Source: Asterias rubens
Taxonomy: Eukaryota > Echinodermata > Asteroidea > Forcipulatida > Asteriidae
Direction of reading: 5' to 3'
Assembly (NCBI RefSeq): GCF_902459465.1
Contig: NC_047066.1
Coordinates: forward strand, 15,193,047 to 15,257,046
Length of the DNA: 64,000 nucleotides
Below, piece by piece: positions 9,099-22,300 of this stretch (its first letter is position 1; each line of letters opens with the position of its first letter). The position numbers were made by a program, and so were the translations under genes. The notes below the pieces were generated by a model. It did not search any database. It was given only the letters and a program-made list of their open reading frames with translations, and had not been told where the DNA came from.

Positions 9099-9769
9099 TG
9101 TATGACCGTCGCGATGAGTGGGACCAGTAACATGCTGCTCGAGGTTGAATGAAAGATCGCAGCTTCACGGTTTGCTTGGTCGTCAACGTGAAAATTGAAG
9201 GCCCCAGATATCAAAACATACCCTGGCTCAGAAACAACCGATTCCAAAAGGGTAGAAAATTCAGTGAAGAAAGTTGGACCTTTCAAAATGCCATTAGCAA
9301 GTCTCTGGGGCCGGTAGATGACAATGAGACGAAGAGGGGTTTTCGAGCGGGCGTTGATGGATAAATCAATATGTTCAAATGATTCAAATGATCTACCTCC
9401 GTTTTCGAGAACATCAAAGCTCTCTCGAAGAAGTACACAAACTCCACCACCGGCACGGTCTATACGAGGTATGTGATGAACTTGGTAGTTAGGTAACGTA
9501 GAAGTCAGATCAGCAATTGCACGGTGGTCACGATTATCTCCAGATGACCATGTTTCAGTAATACAGAAAATGTCAATGGAATTTGAAATGACGAGATCAC
9601 ACATGACGGTGATTTTGGGTTTTAGTGATCGTGCATTCCATAAACCAAAGTTAGTAGGAACCATTTTCTGCTCAGTAGAAGGTGTTGGTGTTATTTGTAC
9701 AAGGTTGGTGAGATGAGCACCGTTTTGACTTGGCTGGTAATCAGGGTGAAACTCACAAGTATAACACAC
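9083..9769 (-). pseudogene. LINE endonuclease, frameshifted in copy A
   Basis: Exonuclease-endonuclease-phosphatase fold with L-W-N-A-R-S-L, I-T-E-T-W (catalytic E), G-G-G-V-C-V-L and Y-R-P-Q. The metal-site motif reads G-A-F-N-F-H, whereas copy B has G-D-F-N-F-H, so a catalytic aspartate is lost here. A 16-bp deletion at about 9150 (relative to copy B) shifts frame; the rest of the domain continues as 8511-9098. A 9-bp tandem duplication adds S-F-E at about 9380. Non-functional. Confidence 0.88.
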
Positions 9770-9785
9770 TGACCATAAATATTTA

Positions 9786-10270
9786 CCATTAAACGGAAGT
9801 GAGAACTCAAAACGGCGCAGACAATAAAAATAGTGTGTACAACACCTTGAGTTCTACCCATGTCCACCCAAAGTATAAGACACCGGACAGTAACAAATGT
9901 GGTATAGCCTACAAAAATAGGTGTCCCAGGGGACAGAAAATATCTATGAAATTGGGACCTACTGTCATGTGACCACGCCCGAACAGGAGGTCACATGACT
10001 AGGAAGGGTTAATCACAACGCTGAATTAAAAAGTCGTGATGAACTAACAGACTCTGAAAAGGTACCTACATGTATTTTACATGTTTGTACAATGAACTAC
10101 CACGAAAGAACTTGGGAGATTTACTTGTGAGTTTTAACCACCGTTCTTAAAAAATGTTGGTTTGTTAAGATAAAGATGTTGTGTTGATTTTGATGTGGAG
10201 ATGGAATGTAAAATTTGTTAATCTTTGAATGAAGTTTCATACCAAATAACTCAAAGATGTGTTCACTAAC
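9786..10270. other. Intergenic or intronic, little structure
   Basis: Only a short inverted repeat (GTCATGTGACC ... GGTCACATGAC, 9973-10000) stands out. No exon for the missing TBCCD1 C-terminus was found here. Confidence 0.4.
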
Positions 10271-10319
10271 CTTGGCAAGTGTCTGCTTACAAATCTGCGA
10301 CAAAACAACCAATTTGGAG
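10271..10319 (-). CDS. TBCCD1: TBCCD1 exon 11 (last exon visible)
   Basis: Encodes S-K-L-V-V-L-S-Q-I-C-K-Q-T-L-A-K, nearly identical to human H-R-L-V-V-M-S-Q-V-Y-K-Q-T-L-A-K. Acceptor TTTGCAG, donor GTTAGT, 49 bp. In minus-strand order it is followed by ~480 bp without an exon, then a LINE. Copy in B at 53858-53906. Confidence 0.9.
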
Positions 10320-13300
10320 CTGCAAAGAGAAAACAATATCTGATTAAACAGTGTGTCTTTTTACATTAACATGTAGTTCTAATTTATTATAAACTAAATG
10401 CAGGTCACAATAAAGGATTGGAGTACTTCTTGTACATGTAATACAAAACACAATGTTCACAGATTTACATTAAACTTTATAAACAGTTTGAAAAAAGTGA
10501 TACATGTATTAGAAGGCTTCCCTTAAAATTTAACTTGCTGTAGTTTTTGAGAAATTAGTAAAACAATGTTTAATGAAAAAAAGCGTTTTACATGCAAACA
10601 ATTTGTTTCTGTGACTTGTTTTACTCATTTCTCAAAAACAGCACCTCAGTTAGCAATATTTAATGGAGAAGCTTTTCTACCGTCATTATCTTCAAACCAT
10701 ATAAGTTTAATGTAAAATATGTGGACATTGTCTTTTGTGTCCAACAAAAAGTACCCAGGGCATTCATGTAAAGCCCAGAGGGGAACCAAAAAATATCACA
10801 GGCATGGGAAAGACTCGGGAAAGTACTGAGTATACAGTGCTAACACACATCGGTGTAAGGGGAAAGTACTGAGTATACAGTGCTAACACACATCAGTGTA
10901 AGGGGAAAGTACTGAGTATACAGTGCTAACACACATCGGTGTAAGGGGAAAGTACTGAGTATACAGTGCTAACACACATCGGTGTAAGGGGAAAGTACTG
11001 AGTATACAGTGCTAACACACATCGGTGTAAGGGGAAAGTACTGAGTATACAGTGCTAACACACATCGGTGTAAGGGGAAAGTACTGAGTATACAGTGCTA
11101 ACACACATCGGTGTAAGGGGAAAGTACTGAGTATACAGTGCTAACACACATCGGTGTATGGGGAAAGTACTGAGTATACAGTGCTAACACACATCGGTGT
11201 AAGGGGAAAGTACTGAGTATACAGTGCTAACACACATCGGTGTAAGGGGAAAGTACTGAGTATACAGTGCTAACACACATCGGTGTAAGGGGAAAGTACT
11301 GAGTATACAGTGCTAACACACATCGGTGTATGGGTAAAAACCTAAATTAATATTTTTTATCCACCATGCAAATTTAACATCTATTTTATCGTTGCGTTGC
11401 CCGCTGCCAAAACATAGGATTCAAACTGCCTCTAGCTACCGGTCAACCTCGGTAGTCTAGTTGGTAAGACACTGCTCTAGAATTGCAAGGGTCGTGGGTT
11501 CGAATCCCACCCGAGTAACATGCCTGTGATATTTTTTTCACAGGACTCGGGAAAGTACTGAGTATACAGTGCTAACACACATCGGTGTATGGGTAAAAAC
11601 CAAAATTATTATTTTAGTATTATTGTTATGAATATGAGACACCCTACCTGGCTGGAGCTTTCTGTGCATTGGTTGCCATCCGACCTCTTTTCACTGTCTC
11701 TCCATCCCCACCTTAATGAGAGAAATAATTCATGACTTCATTCTCAATGGTTAGAAGAGTATTATGGCAAATTCATAAATAAGTAACTCACTATGGCTTT
11801 TCCCTTCATTATATTTTGACAGAAATCCATTCATTTTTCATATCTGGTTCATTCAGTTTTGTTTTCAAAATGAATGCTTTGTTGAGTTAACATTCAACAA
11901 TGAAAGAGTATTCAATTTCATTAAATCTCAATGGTTAGAAAAGTATTATGGCAAATTCATAAATAAGTAATTCACTATGGCTTTTCCCTTCATTATATTT
12001 TGACAGAAATCCATTCATTTTTCATATCTGGTTCATTCAGTTTTGTTTTCAAAATGAATGCTTAGTTGAGTTTACGTTCAACAGTGAAAGAGTATTCAAA
12101 TTCAACCGTTTAGCTTTCACTGGTTAATCAAAACCATTCAATTCTACTAAAGATTAATTAAATTTCGTAAAAGCCAGCTCAGCAAGAGTTGGTCAACCAT
12201 TCAATTTCATCAAGTGTAAATAGGTAACAGAAATTTAACTTAGAGACACTGGACACTATTGGTAATTGTCAAAGACCAGTCTTCTCACTTGGTGTATCTC
12301 AACAAATGCATAAAATAACAAACCTGTGAAAATTTGAGCTCAATCGGTCATCGAAGTTGCGAGATAACAATGAAAGAAAAAACACCCTTGTCACATGAAG
12401 TTGTGTGCTTTCAGATGCTTGATTTCGAGACCTCAAATTCTTAATCTGAGGTCTCAAAATCAAATTCATGGAAAATAACTTCTTTCTCAAAAACTTTGTC
12501 ACTTCAGAGGGAGCCGTTTCTCACAATCTTTTATACTATCAACCTCTCCCCATTACTTGTTCCAAGTATGGTTTTATGCTAATAATTATTTTGAGTAATT
12601 ACCAATAGTGTCCACTGCTTGAATGGTCAAAGTCATGAATGCCTATAAATGGAATAGAATGACTGAAATGAATCTGAATGAGAAAAACAAAATAATATCT
12701 GAACGAACATGAAATTTAATGCAGTAAAGGCAGTGGACACTATTGGTAATTCCTCAAAATAGTTGTTAGCATAAAACCTTACTTGGTAACAAGGATTGAA
12801 GAGCTGTTGATAGTATAATACACTGTGAGAAATGGCTCCCTCTGAAATAACGTAGTTTTTGAGAAAGAAGTAGTTTTCCACAAATTTTATTTCGAGACCT
12901 CAGATTTAGAATTTGAGGTCTCGAAATCAATCATCTGAAAGCACACAACTTCCTGTGACAAGGGTGTTTTTTCTTCCATTTTTATCTTGCAACTTTCACG
13001 ACCAATTGAGTTCAAACTTTCACAGGTTCGTTATTTTATGCTTATGTTGAAATACACCAAGTGAGAAGACTGGTCTTTGACAATTGCCAAAGGTGTCCAG
13101 TGTCTTTAACATCGTTGAAAAGATCCGATCTTTCTCTTTCCAATGATGGTAGGCTTGAGTATATAGAGAGTGAACATGGACAAAAGTACAGTTCAGTATT
13201 ATATTAGAATAAAATATTGGATTAAATATTAAGAATTTCACAAATTCCAGCGTAAAAAGCTCTTACCTGCAGTGGGCCATGAGAGTCTGTTACCAGACGA

Positions 13301-16300
13301 GATGCATGCAGCTACACCACAAGGGTTGGCCACCAGACAAGTGCGAATCCAAGACTCAAATGTGCGACATGTGAATGCAAGAGTGATCTGTGAGAGGTGA
13401 GATTCGCAGTAACAGCATACGTATCAATATATATTTGGTTTGCGGTAACACCATGTGTGTATCTACTTGCCAGGTAGGTTTTGTTTTTTCGGGAGACTGC
13501 TCAGTTCTGAAAAGAACTGTCCTGAACTACTACCTGAGCGGAAGGTAGAAAATCAGCTGGGACTACATATACTTCTTTAGTTATAGAGGATCCACTACCA
13601 CTGAATTGTGACTGCTGTAGGGTTAGGGTATTTTATTCATTAGGGTATTTTATTTATTGTAATTTTATTTATTTTATTTTATTTGACTGCTGTAGAAGAC
13701 AGGGCTCACGGTTTGCTTTGCTAGGATTAAGCCATGATCTTTTCTCCAGGTGTCGTGGCCGAGCGGTTAAGAGCACCAAATTCATACTCTGGTGTTTCTG
13801 ATCAGCAGAGTGTGGGTTTGAATCACCAGCCGTGACACTTTTGTCCTTAACCAAGACACTTAACCATTGCTTCGTCCTTCCGATGGGACGTAAAGCCATT
13901 GGTCCCAAGTGTTGTGTAACGCATGTAAAAGAACCCAGTGCACTTATCGAAAAGAGAAGGTGTTCGCCCCGATGTTCCTGGCTGTGGCTGCTAAATGCGC
14001 CGTAGCACCTTGTAAACCCTTATAAGATTCTACAAAATTGGGTCTCAGAATTCATCACTTCAATAACCTATCTTTCTGAAAGTTTGTATATACTCAGCGC
14101 CTTGAGTACCTTGTTGGTAGATACGTGCGCTACATATAATTATATTTTACCCTTACAGACAAAATATACGATTCTGTAATTAAAAAAAAACACCCTCTGA
14201 ATATGCTCAGAATTGATAAGGAATTCTTTGTACATCAACAAACTGTTTACCTTTGAGAAGCCACTCTTTTGTTGAAGGGATTGCATTTTTGCAAGCTCGT
14301 GTACTGGCTTCACCGAACTAACATACGTGAAGATACAAATCAAAATACATTGTAATGTTATGATATAAGTGATAAGTAAATCCCTTCTGACTCCCCCAGT
14401 TATCGAAACCTAGTCGTATGGTTCTCGCTCATTCCAATATGCAGCAGTTCAGTTATGGAACAGTCCTCCAGAGGTTGTCAAACAGGCTGAGACATCAGAA
14501 CAATTCAAAACCCAGTTAAAAACATATCTGTTCACTTTGTACAATAATTGTTGATTTCCTTTTACAGCGCATAGGGACCTCACGGTGATATGCGCTATAT
14601 AAGAATGATTTTTATTATTATTATTATTATTTTATTTGAGTTCAGCCTCGCTAACATGGGCAGCCAGTCATTTCATTACCTCTCTTCACTAATATTGTAT
14701 ATAACCCACGAAAGGAAATTGCAGAAAAACAATGCTGTTGGCAAACAAAAAGTGACAGCTCTGTACGCATGCTAGTTAAAAACATTTTAAGCGTTAGTAG
14801 CGGGGCTTCAAAAAGCAAGTAATTTGGCTGGTAACCAGTTTCTGCTAGGCAAGATTTGTCTGTGCTTAGGACATTTTTGTTATGCTTACAGGCTTTATGA
14901 CATTGGGCCCTGATGGTATTTTGGAAAGCAGGTAAGTACATGTACATTACTAACCTTGAGCCATCCACAGAGCCTTCTAAGAGGAAGCTCATAGATTGAA
15001 CCGCTTGAAGAGATAACAGAACATCAGTGGCAGAACCTGCATACGGATCTACAGTAAACACAATTACATTGAAAGGTATTATACAGGATAGACCCCTTGC
15101 TTATTTTCTCAGAAGTCCAAAACAGCACCCTCTCTGATTGCCGAGAGTTGTGCGCAGCACACACGCCTTTCAAATGTTTGAGCTCAGCGATGGCTGCCAT
15201 TGCATGGGGTCTTCTAGCAGAGCTGACAAAATAGTTGCAGTGTTCTTTTTATTGTCAATCATATACATGAAACAGCAAACCTGTAAGAAAGTTTGATTAC
15301 TCTGTTGTGTGAGTCAGGAGAAAATAGGGAAAAAAACATCCGCAATTTTCAGCATGTCAACAGTGTCCCTATTTTGGTCGCACAACCAAAATCAGCTGTT
15401 GCGATTTAATACATTTTCAGATAATGTTTGTTTGAGATGACATCATTTTAGACAGCTGGACAGACACCATTCGAGAATGGTCACGTTGTGATACCACTCA
15501 ACTCAAGGCAGCAGCACTGGAAAAGACGGGCTGTGGTGGGAGCGGTACCAGTGATTCAAGCGGGGTATAATTGAAGGAGGAGGCCATGGGCAAATGCCTA
15601 TGTCTACCAGAAAGAGAGTGGTATAAAAGTAGGCAACCATTATACACATATTGACTGGCAATGAGGTAAAATTTAGTGTACGTCTATTCCCCCCCGAGGG
15701 ACTTTGGAGCGACCACAAGAGGGACCCATTTCTTGAGGCCGAAGGAAATATGTCCCTCTTCTGGTCACTCACAGGCGCGAGGGGGATAGACATGCACTTT
15801 TTACCTAATTATGCCAGTCCATATGTGTTTTATAACACACCTCGGTCTTAAATGTGAAATAAGAAAAGAAACTTGGAAAAGAAAGAAATGCAATTAATTT
15901 CCCCTGATTCTGTTTTTTAATTTCTGTATATGGTTCACATCATGAGAGGGCCCTGTAACCAGTCAAAAACTTGAAAGACTAGTGCACCCTCGGGAACTGT
16001 AGTTCCCACAAAACATGCGCGTGCGATCACTAGCCTATATTAGTTCACCCCACATGACCGTGTTTCAGCCAACCAGAACACAGAAAAAGCAAGAGGTGTC
16101 TTATAATATGAAATATTCTTTGAGAATGTATGCACTTACCAGCTTCTACAAGGAGTGAGAGCATATCATTGAGATGAGCAAGAACAAAGGCCATGTGAGT
16201 GTTCTCATCCAAGCTCTGGAAGAGAAAATTAATTCAAGAACAAAGCTCCACAATCACATAACTTCAAGCACACTAAAAAACTTTTTAAATCAAAATTTAG

Positions 16301-19300
16301 TTTGGCCTTGTTTTTTAACAATGACATACAAAAACCAGTAGTTGAACACTTTAGCCTGCCTGCAGCCGATTTCACAAAACGCGAGGATTAATCCCATCTC
16401 GAGTTAGGACGAGTAACCGGTCCTAACTTAGGGTGGGTTTTATGCGTCCTAACGTCTTGGAATACGGAACTGAACTCGTCCTAAGTCCTAGGATTTATCA
16501 CATGTTAGGAAGAGTTTGGTGAAATTGACGGCTGGTCATTCCCTGCATCACCTCAAGGTGGCCAGTGTTCAGCAGAGAGCATTCAGAGACAGATTTGCAA
16601 GGGAAGCTGCTGAACAAAAGATCATCAAGAACCTGAACTGTATTGATCAACAACTAAACAGGGACCTTAGTTTACTGTCCCACTACAAGGAGTAGATGCT
16701 CTTCAGTCACTGACGCCACCTTGTGCTATTTGATTATAAGCTCATGCATTGTTGTGTAATGAGTTAGTCTTTTTAAAAGTGCTACCACTACATTCCTGGT
16801 TTGTTTTCTTCTAATGCAGAACAGATTGCCACACAGTCAAATGGGCAGAAAGGGTGACACGGCTGTAATTTTGTAAACTGCAATCACATAAACGTATAAT
16901 GGATCGAGCCAATTTGGGGGGGGGGGGTCATTATCAAAGTTTGACTCTACCTTTAAAAGTTAAATTGGCTCCAAAAAACCTGGGCCAGGTGTACCTGGTA
17001 CTATAAGTACCTTCACAGTCAGCATTTACATACGTACTTTGTTATATCTACTTAAAGCCATTGGACCCTTTCGGTAAACACTATTGTCCAAGGCCCACAC
17101 TTCGTATATCACAACTTATATATAAAATACCAAACCTGTAAAAATTTAGGCTCAATCGGTCATCGAAGTCGGGAGAAAATAACGGGAAAACCCACCCTTG
17201 TATCCGCACGTTTCGCCGTGTCATGACATGTGTTTAAAATAAATCCGTAATTCTCGATATCGAGAATTGATATTGTTTTACTGTTTTCTCAAAAAGTAAA
17301 GCATTTCATGGAATAATATTTCAAGAGAAGTCTTTCACCGCTACCTTCTGTAAACCCTGTAAATCTGTGAACTTTTTTTTTTTTTTTTCTGTACCGAAAG
17401 GGTCCAATGGCTTTAAAGCCAGTGGACACTATTGGTACTTACTCAAAATAATTATTACCATAAAACCTTACTTTGTAACAAGTAATGGGGAGAGGTTGAT
17501 TGCTCCCACTGAAGTAACGTAGTTTTTGAGAAAGAAGTAACTTTACACGAATTTGATTTCGAGACCTCAGATTTGAGAATTCGACGACTGATTGAGCTCA
17601 AATTTTCAAAAGTTTGTTATTTTATACATATGTTGAGATACACTGAGTGAGAAGACTGGTCTTTGACAATTACCAATAGTGTCCACTGTCTTTAACCATC
17701 CATACCTTAGAGTTGATGTTTCCTCCTCTGGTATCAACATCTGGGGATCGTGGACGCGTTGGCCATCTACAAACATCTTTGTTAAGATCAATATTTACAG
17801 CAGTTACACGTTGTATGGTTTTTGACTGGCGGTCTCCCTAGGCCGCCAAAATTAGAGGTAGATAACTCAGTTGGCAGAGCATGGCACGTCATACAGAGGT
17901 CGCAAATCTCAATCTAGTCAATGTTTTGATTTTCAACCCACAGTTATTATACACATAATGAATGTTTATGAGTGCAATGGTGCGAATATGTTCATGAGTT
18001 GAAAGATGGAATGTTCTATTCAACGAGGCGGAGCCGAGTTGAATGGAACATTCCAGCTTTCAACGAATGAACATATTCGCACCATTGCACGAATGAAAAA
18101 CATTCATTATTTGTTTTATATAACATCCAAGTAGATCTTTGTCATTTTGATTGAAAGAAACAACTTTCAAAACAAACAATTTCAACTGTAGAAGCCGAAT
18201 GCTAGTAATTTTACTATGCCTTCTTGCAGTAACACCTGCTGCGTTACCAAAGACACGCGCACGCAGTGATGTTTTTACTCAGCTTTTTCGTTCCATCCGA
18301 AAAGTACCATTGCACGCTGGCAGCGTGCCAGCGTGCAATGGTACTTTTCGGATGGAACGAAAAAGCACGGCGAGTGACTCAGCGTGCAATGGTACTTTTA
18401 TTTGCTATCACGTGACGGACAATCCTCCAATCAAATGGCAAGGATCGGCTTGGGTGTTATATAATGTTCAATAATTTCATTAGACGTGCATCCGATCAAT
18501 GTGTACTGTTAAATAGGGACTAGCCAGCAGGACCAGTTAGCTTGTCATTTCAGTAGTCAAGCAGCTTTTTCACTGTCAATATTACTCAAATGAAACAATG
18601 TAGGTATACTTTCCAACACTGAACTAGCCAGGAGCAAGTTCGAGTGGGCACATTTAGCCGACCCGTGGTTGACTACTGACCCGCAGCGTACATGCGCAGT
18701 GATGCACTCACTCGAATGACTCTAGTCAAGTCTAAACAACCTTCCGCCTTTTCGCTATACTGTCACTGGTTCCCCTCTGCGCTTTACACATGTTAGAATG
18801 GAACATGCTAGTGGGACCAGTGAAGAAACCATGGGCTCGAGGCTGGTTCCAAATGGTCAACCACAGTAGTCAACCAATGGTCGACCAGCCTGGGTTCGAG
18901 TGCAAATGGTCAATAATAACAAATTCTTATACAGCACATTTCACTATAAACCGTATCAATGCGCTTTACATTAGTCCCCTGGTCATTGGGCCAATAAACA
19001 TCCCTTTTAATCTTTCTCAGCTCCCACTAGGGAGAATACAGCCCCGAGCTGCCGTGGCGCTCCGAAAGCTTTTCATTCACAATATCAACCTCTACCTACG
19101 CAGGTACCCATTTATACCCCTGGGTGAAGAGAAGCAGTTAAAGTAACGTATCTTGCTCAAGGACACAAGTGTCACGACCGGGATTCGAACCCACACTCTG
19201 GTGACTTAGCACCAGAACTTGAATTTGACGTACTAAAAAAAATATACGCGCCTTTTAAACATGACGCACATGACGCTCGCAGTTTGTGACGCTGGTAAGC

Positions 19301-22300
19301 AGATTGTGCGTTCACATTTGCTGCATTTTTTGCTTCGATGACACATAAAAAAGAACAAACGCACTATCATGCAAATAGCCGTACAATTGCTGTACAAAAT
19401 TTCCAGCTTTTGTATTGGTTTGTACATAAACATGGCTGTGCCCACACGGCTTCGAAACCTTAGTGCTTGTAAAACGGGGTGTTAGCGCTCCAGTCCATAT
19501 ATATAGCTCTACGGTTGAACATGAAACAATCAGCAGATATTTAAAAAGGATACTCGTCACCAGCAACTAGAGATGAACGAAGTGATATCCTGTGAACCTG
19601 CTGCAGGAATAAATACAGCAGGAATTCCAGTGTGTCTACTGACGCCTGACTCTTCAGAAACTCTGCAAATTCAAAAAAGCTATCAGTAGTCACAAGAGGA
19701 ATAACCATGGTAAACAGGTCAGTGTTATAGTCATGAACTTTGACCCTTCGACCTACAGTCATAATATGTAACGGTTGCTTATAAAGACACAAAAAAAATG
19801 AACACTTAGACCTTGTTTTAAGGCAGTGGACACTATAGACCAATCCGACGAAACAAAATTGGTAGCGCCCTCTATTGAAAATTACCAACTGCGGTGTCTT
19901 TTTGTGCACAATCTAGGCATTGAAGACACGGCAGCAAATGGTGCGCGGTGCTCAACACTTGCGTGCCCGGTGCTCAACACTATGGCGCCCGGTGCGCGTC
20001 GGATTGGTCTATTGGTAATGTCTCAAAATAATTATTAGCATAAAACCTTACTTGGTAACGAGTAATGGGGAGCTGTTGATGGTATTACACACTGTGAGAA
20101 ACGTCTCCCACTGAAGTTGAGTAGTTTTCGAGACAAGTAATTTTCCACGAATTTGATTTTGATACCTCAGATTTAGATTCATTCGTATCTCGCAACTTCG
20201 ACGACCGATTGAGCTCAAATTTTCACAGGTTTGTTATTTCATGCGTATGTTGAAATACACCAAGTGAGAAGACCGATTTTTGACAATTACCAATAGTGTC
20301 CAGTGTCTTTAAATTACAATAATAATAATAAAAAATTCTTATAGCGCATTTCACAATAACCGTATCAATGCGCTTTACATTAGTGCCTTGGTCATTGGGC
20401 CAACAATTAGCAGCTGCAGCTCCAGCTGTTGCTGGGGGTGTTTCTATGGGCAGCCTATGGTCTGGTGATGAGTGATTAATTGATTGGTTTATTTCTTAAC
20501 TCTGGTTATGAAGCCACTGGTTCTCAGAAATACGAACTTATAGGGAAGGCACACGCTTGGTAATTACTCAAAACAAATATTAACTTAAAAACTGAGTTGG
20601 TAACGAGCATTGGAGAGCTGTTGATAGTATAAAACATTGTAAGAAAGGGCTCTCTCTGAAGTAGCATAGATTTTCAGAAAGAGGTAATTTCTCACTAAAA
20701 TAATAAAAGACTTCTAGCTAGAAGTCTTTTATTCCTATCTGAAAGCACACAAATTCGTCCACCAAGGGTGTTTTTTCTCTCATCATTTTCTCGCAACTTT
20801 GATGACCAATTTAGCTCAAATTTTCACAGGCTTGTTATTTTATGCTTATGTTGGGATACACCAAGTGAGAAGACTGGTCTTTGACAATTACCAAACGTGT
20901 ACCTTCCCTTTAATCATTGTACTAGCCAAGAACCTAATGGAGAGAAAACAAGGAAGTTAAAATTTTAAAGATTGTCATCTACGACAGGGCAAGGCATTTT
21001 TCACTTTGCAAAGGGCACTTCTATTGGAAAATGTTAAGGCCTATGGGAAACTTTTGAAGGGGCACCATGGCCTGGATACCTTTTTCTTCGGGTGTTTTGC
21101 AAGATTGCACCTTCTCTGCCAACTGAAGTCTCGTATCTGCTGGGCATTCACAAAGTAAATCATATCCTTCAAAGAACCTATAAAAAGCAAAAAATCACAA
21201 CAATTTACAATAAAGTAACAATATATATTTCGTTGCGGTTAACACCATGTGTGTATCTAAATTGCTGTTAAAATAAAAAATGTAGAATTTAGAAAATAAG
21301 AATGTAGTATTTCCTCAATACAGGGCACCTCTATGAGAGAAACTTCAGTTTCTATTGGAACATTTCAAGGTGCACTAAGGGCAAGGAGGCAGTTGCATCC
21401 GTTAAGCACCAATTTCATAGAGCTGCTTCAGCACAAATTGTAGCTAAGCACAACACAATTATGCTCAACAGAATATGGTTTAAGCTTGGGCGATATCACG
21501 ATATTATCGAATATCGCGATATTAATTTGGACACGATTTCGATATCGGATGGATTTGGTTTTAATCGAAATATCGATATATCGCGTTATATCGCGATATA
21601 TCGCGATAATCGCGATATATCGATATATCGATTAAATACATGTATCGCGATGTATTTGCTAGCTGAGGCATCTTGCACCCCATAGGTTTGGAGTAAAACC
21701 AGAAGAACAGGTCATTAGAACACCTCTCTTATGCTAGGACTGTCTCTTCTACAACTTTCACTTGGAGTTTTAAGACTGATGATGTCAAATTTCATTAATC
21801 GCGATTATATTGAATATCGCGATATATTGTCGGCGATATATCGTGAATAAAATAAATCGATATCGCCCAAGCTTTTACCAGCCAAAATACCATTATACCA
21901 AGCATTATTTTCTGCTTTGGCAACTGGCCCTGCAGCCGATTTCATGAAACTTTACGCAACTGCGGAAGTCCACTTGTGCAACGTTTATGTCGCAAGTTGC
22001 GCCATAAACGTTGCTCAAGTGGACCTACTCAGTTGCGTAAAGTTTGGTGAAATTGGCTGCTGGCTTACAGCAAGTACCACTTGCTCTCATTAGAAATGTT
22101 CCAAACATTTCAGAAGTTATTTGCCCTGCAGAATTCTTTAGCATTTGCATTCACTATAAAAAATCAGAAACTGCAATCAGTGCATAAACTTACATCCAGG
22201 CTAAGTCGTCTGATATGTTGAGCTTGTTCACAGCAATGTGTCTCCACACTGGAAAGCTGAGATTGGGGAAACCTGCTCGTCCTTTGGTCTTTGCATACAC

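Larger units (their letters stand above)
8256..9785 (-). mobile_element. LINE (APE-type non-LTR retrotransposon), 3'-truncated
   Basis: The minus-strand element has an endonuclease domain followed by the start of the reverse transcriptase. The protein homology stops after D-P-I-P-T-W ... D-E-L-V-P-I-V at about 8256, so the catalytic RT core and 3' end are missing. The style (L-W-N-A-R-S-L, I-T-E-T-W, G-G-G-V-C-V-L-L, Y-R-P) is that of CR1/L2/Jockey-group elements. It sits just downstream, in minus-strand order, of the last TBCCD1 exon. Confidence 0.85.
1..19857. repeat. Duplicated block, copy A
   Basis: Bases 1-19857 recur in the same order and orientation at about 45103-64000. Matching landmarks include three GPCR genes or remnants, a GPCR pseudogene, a LINE, eight TBCCD1 exons, a 43-bp minisatellite, SINEs and MITEs. 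The coordinate offset steps through 45104, 44807, 43579-43587, 44146-44148, 44139 and 44143, and most steps map to a visible indel. Copy A alone retains the body of a Penelope-like element (6777-8002) and a MITE at 3838-4026. Copy B has more minisatellite units. Identity looks near 98-99% by eye. It is either a segmental duplication or a second haplotype; the 500-N gap between the copies favours the latter. Confidence 0.93.

Noticed and set aside
10817..11335. Regular short repeats resembling a CRISPR array
   Set aside because: Units are contiguous with a 43-bp period and no spacers, the context is a eukaryotic intron, and the unit is a SINE tail.
11446..11517. Functional tRNA gene
   Set aside because: Acceptor and anticodon stems are mismatched and the sequence continues into a SINE body repeated elsewhere.
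18151..18474. 107-codon plus-strand open frame
   Set aside because: It runs through a perfect hairpin and a third copy of one arm; composition follows the repeat and no protein family is evident.
18790..19146. 118-codon plus-strand frame present in both copies
   Set aside because: It overlaps the body of a minus-strand SINE and has no support beyond length.
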